The notes under the pieces: generated by a model
The model's input: the letters and a program-made list of their open reading frames with translations, nothing else
The model's database searches: none
Told to the model about the DNA's origin: nothing
Position numbers and translations under genes: made by a program
Shown here: piece by piece, positions 11,601 to 25,700 of the stretch
Layout of the letters: each line of letters starts with the position of its first letter
Numbering within the stretch: position 1 is the first letter of the stretch
Assembly (NCBI GenBank): GCA_009760885.1
Contig: CM019692.1
Location: forward strand, 47,718,430 to 47,782,429
Reading direction: 5' to 3'
DNA from: Achatina immaculata
Lineage: Eukaryota > Mollusca > Gastropoda > Stylommatophora > Achatinidae
DNA length: 64,000 nucleotides

Positions 11601-14600
11601 TGTTAATAGGGTTCCAGTTTTGCTAAGTATTGGTTTTTCTTTAGATGTAATAGTACCTGGTAGCCTCTTTTGTATGTTATATAAAGTGTTGCTGTCTCCT
11701 GTTTTGCTGCTTTCTCTGCCTCTTTCGCCATATTGTCTATGTATTCTCTTTTATTCTTTCTAGCTGAACGTTTTACTTTCTTGTCTATTTCTTTGTATGT
11801 TGCTTTCCCAAGATCTGTTTTTACATTCAACATGTCTAGTTTGACTGCTCGTCTTTCATGTATATACTTCCATGTTTTATCTGATATCCATGCTTTTCTA
11901 TTTGGTTTTCTCAGTCCAGTGCTTGCTTTTGCTGCTGTGATTATGGCTGTGCTGTAAGAATTTCATAATTCATCTATACCTATCTCCTCTACTTCACTGG
12001 GCGCTGTGGAATGATTGGCAAGTTCCTGATTGAAATTACTGTTATTATTCTCTTCTTGTAGGCTGTGGCTGTTTATCTTTCTGTGTATTTATTTCTTGTG
12101 TTGGCTTTTCAGTTTTAGTTTTATTTTCCCTTATACACAGATTGTGATCACTGTTGACATCTGCATCCCTATAAGCCCTTACATCTATGAGAGATGTTCT
12201 GTATTGCTTTCTAATACAAAAATGATCTATCTGGTTTCTAGTTCTATCATCTGGAGATATCCACGTTTTTTTATGTACCTCTCTGTGTGGAAATATTGTG
12301 CCTCCAATGACCATGCACTCTATTAGACATGTTTCAATTAATCTTTCTCCATTCTGATTAACCATATCAATTCCTTCTTTCCCCATTACTTTTTCAACGT
12401 CGGTATTATCTTTCCCTACCTTAGCGTTGAAGACCCCCATAGCAATTAGGGATGTCGTGTTTAGGGACTTTGTTGATGATTTGTTGTAACTGATGATAGA
12501 AATCGTCTTTCACCTCATCATCTGCATCTTTCGTGGGTGCATAACATTGTATTATTGTCATTATTCCGTGTCTTAGGTTGTATCGTGCTCTTATTATACG
12601 ACTGTTCACTGGTTCCCATTCTGCAAAGCTCTTTGGTAATACATACCCCCTCTTGGTGTTTACCGTCGTCTCTTACTGAATGTATTAACTTACTGTTTTC
12701 CGACAATCTTTTACCTGCTTCTGGCCATCGCATTTCACTGGTGCTCAGTACGTCTAGGTGGTATCTCTCCATTTCTTTGATGACCTGAGTAGTTTTTGTT
12801 GGTGCTGCCATCGTTCTTACAATGCAGAATCCAAACTTTATCACATGATTGGGGCTCTTCGGAGTTGACATCCCCGATGCTCAGTTGGTTTCTTTGCGAG
12901 TTTCCATAACGATATCTTTTTTCCCCATCTAGAGTGGCCTCTAGATAGGTCCCAGAATAAGGTTGTTAGCCTTATGCCCAGCTCCCGGTATTTTCATACA
13001 TTCATTCATTCATTTGCTTGTTTCTTGCTGAACTTTGCCTCCCTAACAGCAGTCCTGTAGGCCTATCGGTTGTGAGCAAGATGCTCTGCTGCTGATGCAT
13101 CCAGTTGCAGATTATCAACGATGTTTTGCAGCCATCTTCGCCTTGGTCTTCCTCTCTTTCTTTTTTCCATTATGCACCCTTCCAATACAGTTTTCTCTAG
13201 ATTATCATGACGTTTAATGTGTCCAAAATGTTTCAGTTTTCTCTCTTTAATCTTCTTTACTAGCCAGCCATATTGAATATTAAGTTCTTGTAGTATGGAT
13301 ATATTTGTTCTTTTTGTGTCCATGGTATTTAAAGAACTCTTCTGTACCATTTATATTAAAAGGCATTTATGTATTTCTCAGCTGTTTTGTTAAGTGTCCA
13401 GATCTCACAGGCATATGTTGCGATGGGAAAGATGCATGCCATTAAAAATCTTGTTTTTATGATTCTGTCTGTTCCTCTCCACAGATTCTTTAGTTGTTTT
13501 ACTTTCTGAAGAGCGATAGATGTCATCTTTTTAATTTCCCTCATTGTATCTCCATTATTAGTTAGTAATGATCCAAAGTACACAAAACTCTCCATTTCTT
13601 CCAGTTTTTCCTCATTGATACATATATCAGCTGCCTTGTTTGTTTTGTCAGTTGTCATCAATTTAGTTTTCTTCGCATTAAGATAGAGGTTTTGCTCTTC
13701 ACTGTTCTTATGGACTGACATAATTAGTTTTTCCATTCCTTTTTGTGTTGTAGACAGTAATACTGTGTCATCAGCATATTTAATCTCTAGTATTTCATAA
13801 CCTTCAATTGTTATGACATCGTAATATTCTTTGTCTACATCTTCTCTAACATTCCTCATTATATTTTCAGTATACAAGTTAAATAAGTAAGGCGATAATA
13901 TGCACCCCTGACGGACCCCTTGTTTTATGTCAAACCAAGTTGTTGTTTCACCATTTATTCTTACTGCTGCCTGTTGGTCTAGATACAGCAGTGATGTTAA
14001 TTGTATCAAATGTGTTGGAAATTACATTTTTCTCATTATTTCCCAAAGTTTCTGTTGTTGTACACAATCAAATGCCTTTGAATAGTCTATAAAGGCTAAA
14101 TACAGATTCACATTAAACTCTCTGTATTTTTCTATTATTAATCTTATATTGAATATATGATATCTTGATCCTCTTCCTTGCCTGAAACCAGCTTGGACCA
14201 TAATGATTTCTTCTTCTATTTACTTACGGTCTCCCCATTATGATTTTTAACAGAGTTTTACTGGCATGACTAATCAGGGCAACAGTTCTGTTGTTTGTGC
14301 ATATTTTCAGGTTACCCTTTTTTGACAGTGGTATGAATACAGTTCTTTTCCGCTCTTTTGGCCAAATACCTGAATGTCATATTTTTTTACATTGTGCATG
14401 ATAGATTGTTGCACATTCTTTTCCTCCTACTATAATAAATTCAGCTGTTATCTCATCACATCCTGGTGATTTCACCATTTTTCAGATTCTTTATTGTCCA
14501 TAAAACTTCTTCAACTGTCAGTTCGGGTTCTTTCTCCTCCAATAATAATTCACACTTTTGATTTCTGCTTTCACAGTCGGTTGTTTCATACATTCCTCTG

Positions 14601-17600
14601 CTTTATTCCTTTCATCTTTCTAGAATTTCCTCATTCTCTATCAAGGTATTCCTCAATTTGTCACAAATTACATTTAGCTTGAGTGTGACACTTCTCGTCA
14701 ATGTCTTCATTTCTTTAAACATTTCACTATCTCTTCCACACTTATGATGTCCTTCTATTCTTTCACAACAATCTTGTATGTATTGTTTTTTGTGTGTGTC
14801 TTTTCTTATGCTTCTTCGTACTTCTTTTGTTAAAGATTTATATTTCTCTTTGTTGTTGTTTGTCACTTTCCATTGCGTCTTTATTTCTCTACGTTGTTTT
14901 ATTAGTTCTAGTGTGCCTGCTGTAATCCATCCATTCTTTTGTGTTTTCTTTACTGGAACCATGTCTTTAGCTGTTGTTATTAAGATATGTCTGGCCTGTG
15001 TAGCCAAATCATCTGGTGTCACCTCCTCCTGTCCATCCATCAGGATTTCGAAACAGTTCTTCACCTCTATATCATATTGTTCTGGTATTTTTGTAAGATC
15101 AAAGCGGAGTGGTCTTGATCCCGTAACTGTCTTTTTTATCTTTATCTTCATGTCTGCTATTAATAACTTATGGTCCGTGTCACAATCAGCACCCGGTAAA
15201 GTTTTTGCTGATGTTATACTTAATCTCCACCTTCTTTGCACTAAAATATAATCTATTTGATTCTTGATTTTCCCATCAGGCGATGTCCATTTTCACATAT
15301 AAGGAGTGTTAAATACAAAGTACATAATACATACAGCAGCGTGATAAAGGGTAACAGATCAGTTTTACAGCTAAAATTGTTCATACAGTTATATATTAGC
15401 TTCTTTCCTCACTCAGTATGTACTGAAACAATACTCGTGCTCCTCTTAATACACGTCAAGAAGATACTTTTGGCTACAAGCGGTGGTATACTGCTGGCAC
15501 AAAATGAATTCTATACAGAAAGGAAAGTTGCCAAATTGGCGTCCTCTGTGCTAATTTCTGGGGCACCACAACAATTTTCTTGCTTCCGAAACGAATAAAA
15601 ATCAGTCGCACATTCTATTTTTAACTCACTCTATTTTTGAAAGTACATTAAATCTAATTTTACAATTTAAAAAAAATCACATGGCAAAAAGGACATTATG
15701 TTTATTACGTCCTGTTTACAACCAACCTGCAGTAGAAAATATACATATCCATCGGATAAACATGGAAGCACATGGCGTCTCGTTCTCCCAGGCTGTAAAT
15801 GAGGTCACAAACCGTTTCTGATCGGGAACTCCTAAGGAAAAGGGGACATAAGAAAAAAGTATTACCGCGGGCGGGAAGATAAGCATTTTTATGGTAGTCT
15901 GCAGTCTTTCTTTCACTTGGTGAGTTGGCAACCTTGCTGGTAACACGCTACATTGCTCAGTACTTCTCAAACAGTTTCAGCAAAGCCTTAAAATTGAGAT
16001 TACTAGAACTGCCGGTCTTGTACTATCTCCTTGTCAGCGGAAGCTAGAGTTCTTTACAACCGAGGACGGAAAGATTGTTGTAGAAAAGACAAGAAATCGG
16101 ACTGGGAGCGGGAGACAGTGTCTTGTTTGAATTCCTCAGAGTGGAATCGAGAAAAACATGCTCCTGACAATCTCCTTCGCTGAATTTTCAAGGAAGTCGA
16201 GCCCTACACTGATCCTCAAATGAGTTTACCGCCATTTATAATACCACAGAGAGATTGGACAGAGTCTTGCCCTGAAAGCTGAACCATCTGTTTGAAGTAC
16301 GCGCATGCTTTCTCTCAGAATGTCAAGAGAAATATTGATGTTTAAAGTACACAAGGAAGTGATAAAATTATAGCCAGAATTTTTTTTTAAACTATGGCAC
16401 AAATTGACAAAACTCTGGCCAACAATAATTCAGTAAACAGGAGGGAATATGTTTAACTAAATATTGCAAACTATATATTACAGGCAGCCTAATTAGCTGA
16501 GTGGTCAGGCGCTCGGTTTACTAACCCGGTTGTACCGGGTTCAAGTCCCAGCAGTCGGATCTTTTCTGGTACACACCAAAAAGGCCCCGTGGCTCACCTA
16601 GCTTCTAAAACTGAGTACCAGATGAATCTGGGAAGGCAAAAGCGGCCAGAAGAAACTGACCACATCAGACTTTCATGTGCCGAAGGTCTTGGAAATAAGG
16701 GGGTAACACCGTATCCCCAATACGCCTTAATGGTAAGGGAACGGGACTTATCTTTTCACCTTTACCTACATATTACAGACGTAAATGCAAGTTTGGTGCT
16801 CGTCTTGTTCTGAGTGGAGCTCAGGCACACTAGCTCTCCAGAAGGAGAATGAGCAACCACATCGCCAAAATACTGGGCGAAAAAAAGGAATATCTGAGTT
16901 ACCAGAAAACGGGACAAGACACGAATTAGAGATAGTTGTTCCTCACTGAATCCCCTCTAGGAATTGTGGACACTGACAATTCTGTCCTGGAAATAAGTAA
17001 TTCTTTCAGGTCCGTTTAAAAAAAAGGAAGGAATTTGGTCTTTGCACCGCATTTCATGTCATATAAGACGCACCGGCATATAAGACGCACCGGCATATAA
17101 GACGCACTGACGTGTAAAACCCATCTATAGATTGGCATGCAGTAACACTTAATTTCTATTCTCTTTTTATTGGATTAAAAATATTCTTCAAATAGGACTT
17201 TTTTTCTTTTTCTCTTTTTAATTGGAAGACACGTAACTAAGGGAACAGAAAGCCCAGAAAACACGAGAAAATGGCGGCTACGAGTAGGCATGAAACTTAC
17301 TTTAACTGGCGGAATGAGAGGCAAGGCCGCTAGAAATCTCATTTTTGTCAATGGCTTTTGAGACATCGTCTTAAATTAGATGTACAGAAAGAAACACGCG
17401 GAGGAAAAGCGCTGCAATAGCCATATAACAATCGACTGGAAGCAAATGGACGCTTGAGACGAAGGGGGATGGATGACATTATAGACATCTTTAAGCTAGT
17501 TCGGAAATTCCAAAGAGTAATCCCCTCACGTTACGAAGCTGACAGGACACTGGATCCATCATATCACGTCTCGCGTTAAAAAAAAAACAAAAACGGAAGC

Positions 17601-19669
17601 TCTGCAGGAACGTACCTCTGTATCCACCAGGAACGTTCATCACGTGCGTGAAGTGCACTGTGGGAAACACGTACTCATCCGGGCTCTCAACGTCCTTGGA
17701 CCATTCTATCAGATCCTTGACCCTCTGGTCTTGTAGGATGAACTCCACAAACGCTCGGGAGAACGACCCATAAGCGCTTCCCTTCACAATCTTGAAGCCA
17801 TGAGGCGGGGGAGACTTTCTACCCACAGCTTCCACGATGATGTTTTTACCTGCAAATGTTGACAGTAACAATGATATTTTTTTTACCTGCAGATGTTGAC
17901 AACTATAAAGATGTTTTTACCTGCAGATGTTGACAACTATAAAGATGTTTTTACCTGCAGATGTTGACAACTATAAAGATGTTTTTACATGCAGATGTTG
18001 ACAACTATAAAGATGTTTTTACCTGCAGATGTTGACAACTATAAAGATGTTTTTACCTGCAGATGTTGACAACTATAAAGATGTTTTTACATGCAGATGT
18101 TGACAACTATAAAGATGTTTTTACATGCAGATGTTGACAACTACAAAGATGTTTCTTATCTGCACATGATGTCACTTATATCGACCGTTTTACATGCACA
18201 TAATGGAAACCACGAGCGAAGTTTTTAACTTAATGATGATAAAAGCCCTAGACACTTCCAGGCATAAACTTTCTTTTCCTGTTCTCCTGGGCCTCTGTTT
18301 TATGACACGCAACATTTAGTAATACAGACGTTTTTAACGAAGGACTGAAATTTCTTGCCTCCGTTAAATTTTTTTAAAAAATTGCATACACCAAAAAGAA
18401 ACATGTAGGTTTACCTGTTTATTAAATAAATTCTATAGCTGAAAATAAGTAACGTTAAAATCCCCGTTTCCGTGCCATTAAGGCATATTGGGGATACAAT
18501 GTTTGGCCCGTATTTCTAAGACCATCAGTACATGAGTGTGTGATGTGGCCAGTATCACGCCTGGCCGCATTTACCTTACCAGATTTCAGTGGTACCCAGC
18601 TTTAGAGGCTGAGTTGAATCCGGGACTTTTTGGTGTGGTGGTAACATAAAAAATTCCCATTGCTTGGACTAAAATCCAGAGCCCCCGGATTAGCTGACTG
18701 AGCCTCTAACCAATCAGTCAATCAGGCCACCAGCTTAAAATAGTGTTACTTAAATTATAGCATGAATTGGACTTATCTAAGAGGGAACCTCTATCTTAAT
18801 ACGAAGAAAACTAAAATGATAACAACCAACACAACAAATAAGGGAGCTGAAATATGCATCAATGAGGACAAACTGGAAGAGGTGGAGAGTTTTGGATATC
18901 TTGGATCATTATTAACTAATAATGGAGATACAATGAGGAAAATGAAAAGGATGACATCTATCGCTCTTCAGAAAGTAAAACAACTAAAGAATCTGTGGAG
19001 AGGAACAGACAGAATCATAAAAATAAGATTTTTAAGGGCATGCATCTTTCCCATCACAACATATGCCTGTGAGACCTGGGCACTTAACAAAACAGCTGAG
19101 AGACACATAAATGCCTTTGAATGTAAATGCTGCAGAAGAATTATTCAAATATCATGGACACAAAAAAGAACAAATATATCCATACAAGAACTTGATATTG
19201 AAGAAGGCTGGCTAGTAACAAGGATTAGACAGAGAAAACTGAAATATTTTGGACACATTAAACGTCATGATAATCTAGAGAAGACCGTCTTGGAAGGGTA
19301 CATAATAGGAAAAAGAAAGAGAGGAAGACCAAGGCGAAGATAGCTGCAAAACATCGTTGATACTCTGGAAATGAATGCATCAGCAGCAGGGCATCTTGCT
19401 TACAACCGAGAGGCCTACAAGAGAGCTGTTTGGGAACAAAGTTCTGCAAGGAGCATGCAAATGACTGACTGAAAATGGCACCAAGAGAAGATGGAGGCAC
19501 AAAATAAAGACAAGGGCATAAAAAAGCACAATATAAAGTGAAGACAAAGCATCAAACAAGAAAGAACACAAAGAGAATACAGGAGCACTGTACCACAAAC
19601 ATTACAATAGGTGGACAGATAAACTTTCTATCAAATTCATAAAAAACGAGTTACTATAATGAGAAAGGG

Positions 19670-19703
<34 letters not shown>

Positions 19704-22700
19704 GGGAGTCAGTTAACGCGCCCTTTCCAGAACGATGTCTCTCTCACTGCCTCCTTGAATGTGACCTTGAGGAAGTTGACCAACATCTCACAACATCATA
19801 TTCAGATCTTCCGTGATGTCCACCTGCAGCGTGCTCACCCCTTTTCTCTTTTGCCGGGCACTGTGCCTTCTGCTGTTAACCTCTCCAAACCTTTATGTCT
19901 CTTGCTGTGGCTGAAGTATCTCATCTTTCTAACTTTGATGGTGTTTTCAGAGTCAGTTTTCTACGACACCTCATTCCATCAATATCTCTTATATAAAGTG
20001 AAAAGTAAAATCGAAAATGTGGATTCCACCTTATGCTTATAAAGGCTGCATAATTATTCTTCAAGAAAAAGACGTATCTAGCTTGGACACATTTCTTGTA
20101 ACTTGTCATCAGTTTGTGGGGTTATTAACTGACCTTCATCGTCGTAGTTTGTCACTAAAGTGTACTTTTTCTACAAATGCTTGGTGGTTGTTATACGGGC
20201 AGATTCGTATCTACAGATGGAAAGGTCTGCAGAAAATAATGAGGATGAATACGCTGAAAAGACAGATAGGTGAGTAGATAGGCTGTTACGTAGGTGGGCA
20301 GAAAAGCAGGTAAGTAGGTACGTGAGAAAGAGAGGCAGAGAAAACGATAGTAGATTGACAGGCTGGTTAGTAGGTAGGTTAGCTATAAGTATATAGGTAG
20401 GTAGAAACGAAAGTTATTTTATATAGTACATCACTAAGTTCTGTAACACATATCTGGTAAGTCTACCGAGCGATGTGCTATTGGCTATTGGTTTCTTATA
20501 CTTTACCATTATTTTTGGTTTGTAATCATAATTTAATTATGTATAATCACACACACCACAAATATTTCTTTCTGGGGTCGTCTGAAGACTAGTCTGTTTT
20601 AGGTGTTAGTCTAATACCAGCAACCTCTACACCAAAATCTACCAAAGTGTAACTATCAGGGTATAGGACGCAGAGAGTTTGGAGTTCCTTTGTGGTGGGA
20701 AAAATGGCGAGAAATAAATAGGTAGGTAGTTTGGTAAGCAGGCAGGGGAGAAATATATAGAAAAAGACAGGCAGGTAAGCAGATTCGTTTAGGGGTAGGT
20801 AGATAGTTAGGTAGGGCGGCAGGTTGGTAGGCATTTGGAAATAAAGACGGGCAGACAGCAATACCAGTATTCTTGTCAAAAATCAGACGATGCTTGGTCT
20901 TGTATCGCCTGTGGAGAGATCTCTTGCCGGACATGCCCAGGAAATCATTGGAACCATTGTAGATCTTCAGGATTTTCACCATTTCCAGGTTAGTTCTATA
21001 GAAAAAAATATCAAGATGGTGCAATAAACGCTTCAGGGTGTCAAAACAAGAGAAGTAAGCGATATTAGAAAAGGATGCTTATATTTCTGGTAAAGTTATC
21101 ACAAGGGAAGTAACTGGTTTTAGAACACCCCATATTTTTCTGGTAAAGTTATCACAAGGTCGTCGTGGATAGTATATCTAATAAGTAATGGACGTAGAAA
21201 ATCTGACAAGAAAGTTGGATTTTAATAAATTTCAGTAAAAACTTGCGACAATTACAACGTATTTGAGAGCTTTGAGAGAATGGTGGCAGTTAAGGTAAGG
21301 TACGAAAGATAGAGGTCACCCTGTCACGTCTTAGGGGCACACAGAGGATATTGTGTTAGTCTCCATATATTCCTTGACCTGTCAGCACACTAGAGGGTGT
21401 TGTGGTTAGCATCACGCCTGGCTTCCTTTCCTTCCCCAATTCCAGAAGAAGTCGGGTACCCATTTCTGCAGCTGGGTGACTGGGTTGCCTCCGGCCGGAT
21501 TCGAACCCCCCGACCTTCGCCATGAGAGACCAGTGCACTAACCACTTCGCCACTCAGACACCTTTTAACTAAGCGTATATTTAACAAAAATATTTTTGAT
21601 GACCAATTTATCGGGAGTAAAGACGCTGTCAGATCTGGCAGTCAGCGACTCGTAGATGACATAATGGAGTCAGAGTCAGCAAGCCTAAGACCTTGTCCCA
21701 CCTAGCCTGGCAAACAAGCCAGGGATGCCACAGTCTCCATGGTGGTGGAGTCTGATAAAGAAGTACTAGTCATACTCCTTGCTTTTTTAACTGCACACTC
21801 GGGGGACTGAAAAATAGCTGCCATAACTCGTTTCAAAGCCGACACGACGCTGTGCTTCAACATCTTCACCACATCTGCTGCAAAGAATACCAGCTCGTAA
21901 TTCCAAGAAGAAGAAGAAGAAGTACAAGAAGTACAAGAAGCAGAAGAAGAAGAAGTACAAGAAGTACAAGAAGAAGAAGTACAAGAAGTACAAGAAGAAG
22001 AAGAAGAAGAAGAAGTACAAGAAGTACAAGAAGCAGAAGAAGAAGAAGAAGAAGTACAAGAAGCAGAAGAAGAAGAAGAAGTACAAGAAGTACAAGAAGC
22101 AGAAGAAGAAGAAGAAGAAGTACAAGAAGCAGCAGCAGAAGAAGAAGAAGAAGAAGAAGAAGTACAAGAAGCAGAAGAACAAGAACAAGAACAAGAACAA
22201 GAACAAGAAGGAGAAGAAGATCATCAGTTTTACCTCAGGGGAAACTGTTGGCCAGGTAGATTATGAAGGTACTTCCACTTGACCTCATGCTTCACCAGCT
22301 CCTCCATGCAGTGAACGTCTGCGAGAAATCTGCTGAAACCAGCGTAGACAATGGACTCCAACTTGCCAGCGACAAAAACATTAGGGAAGCACTTAACAAC
22401 AGCCTTCACTGCGTTGAGGAAAGCAGGCCCCGAGTCCAGATCAACACTAAGACAGTACACATTGTGGGCTCTGTATATCGCCCTCAGTAGGAAAATTACC
22501 TGGAGGCAATGATTGAAGAAAGAATGGAGAAGCTATTGTTTATATTTTATGCGTCCATTTTACAATATAAACTGCAACAACTTTCTGGTTGTCTGTTCTG
22601 TTACATTTTCAGTTTGTTTTTGCGAAGGAATTTATTCATATCAGTCTAAGACTGGACTTTTGGTTGAAGATGGCGGAAGGTGTAGACGGCGTCTGTGCCT

Positions 22701-25700
22701 TCAGTCGGAGTGTGGGAACAAATATGTTTATTTTCATCGCGGGCTGGGGGTTCCCCCCCGTGAAATTGATATAGATTATACTACGTCTGACGATTCTGTG
22801 TGTGATCCATGTGATTTTCATGCAAGAAGGAAGGCAAGTACAGGCAGTCCCCAAGTTACGAATGAGTTCCGCTCCTAAATCTGTTCGTAAATCCAATTTG
22901 TACGTAATTCGGAACAGTTACGCACAGTTCGTATCTAACCTCAGTGAGTCAAATGTTTGTCTTGGTATACAGTTTATAGTGTACCTTTCTAAGGAAAAAT
23001 TATTTTCACTTTGGTCTTTATGACTGTCCCCGTAGTTGACCGACTGTAACCTTAACCCGTTGTCTTTTCACCTTTTTTTCCGACCGTTTTATTATCTGTC
23101 CGTTGACTTTTCACTCTTTTCCAGACCGTTTTATTATCTGTCCGTTGGCTTTTCACCTTTTTCCCCGACCAATTTATTATCTGTCCGTTGGGTTTTCACG
23201 TTTTTCCACAACCATTTTATTATCTGTCCGTTGTCTTTTCACCTTTTTCCCCGACCATTTTATTATCTGTCAGTTGGCTTTTCACCCTTTTCTTCGATCA
23301 TTTTATTATCTGTCCTTTGTCTTTTTACCTTTTTCCCGATCATTTTATTATCTGTCCGTTGTCTTTTTACCTTTTTCCCGACCATTTTATTATCTGTCCG
23401 TTGTCTTTTTACCTTTTTTCCCGATCATTTTATTATCTGTCCATTGTCTTTTTACCTTTTTCCCGATCGTTTTATTATTTGTCCGTTGGCTTTTCACCTT
23501 TACCCCGACCGTTTTATTATCTGTCCGTTGGCAAGGCAAAACAAATTAAAGCCAAAGAACAGTGACACACACGAAGCACTGTTACCAGCAACGAGTTCCA
23601 GCTGATAAGATGGGCGTCTTCGTCCTACTTCAAGCCCAGGGGAACAGCTGAAGACGCGCGCCAGTTCGCTATTACGAACCATTGTATGAAGTTAGAATGT
23701 TTAATATACCAGCTTTACATGGGTTAGTTCGTAATTACGGGCTGTACATAAATCGAGCGTTCATAACTCGGAGACTGCCTGTAATAAACTATATAAGTTT
23801 ACCCACACTGCACTACCAGTATCAGACTTCAGTTTTGGCAAAGAAACAGTTACAGAAGCTAGGGAAAACACCAGAAACCGTACAAAAACGGTACACAAGA
23901 CTTAAAACCCGGATAAAATCTTGGAAACACCGGCCACGAAACGTCACACCCAACACTTGGCCAGAATAAGGCCAGGTCGGTCAGCTACAAGTGCACATAA
24001 CATGCAGAGTGCGTATACTGGGTAAAAGGTTATTCGGTCAGTCATTTGCATGTTCCTTGCGGAAGTTTGCCTCCCTAGCAGCTCTCCTGTAGGCCTCTCG
24101 GTTGTGAGCAAGATGTCCTGCTGCTGATGGATCCATTTCCAGATTATCAACGATGTCTTGCAACCATCTTTGCTTTGGTCGTCCTCTCTTTCTTTTTCCC
24201 ATTATGTACCCTTCCAAGACGGTCTTCTCTAAATTCTAATGACGTTTAATGTGTCCAAAATATTTAAGTTTTCTCTAATTCTCTTTGCCAGCCAACCTTT
24301 TTCAATATTAAGTTCTTGTAGTATGGATATATTTGTTCTTTTTGTGTCCATGATATTTGAAGAACTCTTCTGTAGCATTTACATTCAGAGTCATTTATGT
24401 GTTTCTTAGCTCTTTTGTTAAGTGTCCAGGTCTCATATGCATATGTTGGGATGGGAAAGATGCATGCCCTTAAAAATCTTGTTTTTGTGGTTCTGTCTGT
24501 TCCTCTCCACGGCTTATTTGGTTGTTTTACTTTTTGAAGAGCAATAGATGTCCTCCTTTTAATTTCCCTCATTGTATCTCCATTATTAGTTAGTAATGGT
24601 CCAAGATATTCAAAACTCTCCACCTCTTCCAGTTTTTCCTCATTGATACATATATCAGCTGGCGTGTTTTTTTTTAAAATCAGACTCAGTGACTGGTCTG
24701 TCAAGATCTTACACTGTGCAGACTGGGAACCTCGTATGAGTGATCCCTGTTACTGTCATCATGTTTTTCTCTTTTTTTTTGGTTATGTTTTTTTTGTTTG
24801 TTTTTGTTTCGGGAACTTTTTTTTTATTAAGCAGAATTTAAATGAAAACTGGTTTTAACATTTCTCTAATTGTCAGAGATTCTTTTTATACTATCTCTCT
24901 CCCTCTCCCATCGTCATCTTCCTCTCCGGTGATGAACATAATCCGTGTTTGGCAAAGCCTTCTCTTTCACTCTTGGGATGTACATGAATTCTTGAATTTA
25001 AATTTTACTCTCTCTTACTTCTTTCTTTCTCCCTCTCTCTCATTCCATTATTTTGCTCGCTCTTTGCTGGACCAGTCCCGAAAATGTGGCAGGACTAAGC
25101 GTGCAGAAATGAAAACGAGCCCTGTCAGTTTTTTTTTTTTTTTTAGACAACGAAAACAACAGGCCGTGACCCGGTGGTACTGCAAGCCGGGTCCACCTGT
25201 AACGAGATGTGGACCATGCCCCCGGCATTCAATGTGCAGGGCAGGCCTCGGGCATCTCGTTTAGTTAAAAAATAACGACGCTTTTGTTAAGTCAGTTGTC
25301 ATCAATTTATTGTTCTTTGCATTAAGATAGAGGTTTTGCTCTTCGTTGTTCTTAAGGACTGATATAATTGGTTTTTCCTTTCCTTTTTGGAAAGATGATT
25401 ATGGGTATCAAGTATAGCACTTTAAACTCCGACTTCTCTGAGTAGGTTTATTTCAGAGTAGGTTTATTGCCTGCATTTTTTCGTCAGCGTTCTCGTCTGT
25501 GATACGATTTTCATGCTGAGATTTACCTTCAATGAAAAGGCACAGAACATTCGTGTAACGTTACAGTTTTCTAGAGTTGCTTACCCTGCTGTTAGATTTA
25601 AATGGTTAATTCCCTTGTTGTTCATCACAGGAAGAATTATTGAGTGATTTCCCATTGACCAGTGCAGCGGGTAGAAGCTTTGAGTTAAAACATTTTCCAT

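Larger units (their letters stand above)
15832..17615 (-). other. GCNT intron between exons 4 and 5
   Basis: 1784 bp with GTACGT donor and TTCCTTAG acceptor on the minus strand. It holds one SINE (16481-16775) and a short triple repeat at 17062-17107. The rest shows no further element. Confidence 0.85.

Noticed and set aside
10948..11763. 271-residue hydrophobic frame on the plus strand
   Set aside because: Antisense of the LINE F reverse transcriptase; the minus strand carries the recognisable motifs.
21787..22259. Arg/Ser/Thr-rich or Phe/Tyr/Leu-rich long frames
   Set aside because: Both are readings of the (AAG)n/(AAGTACAAG)n microsatellite.
22234..22482. Alternative acceptor for GCNT exon 2 at 22484-22483
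   Set aside because: It would remove the conserved LLR and break the phase 0 junction with the upstream exon; the AG at 22501-22500 fits both.
23036..23605. Phe/Ile/Pro-rich 189-residue frame
   Set aside because: 42-bp minisatellite inside a MITE, open in all three plus frames.
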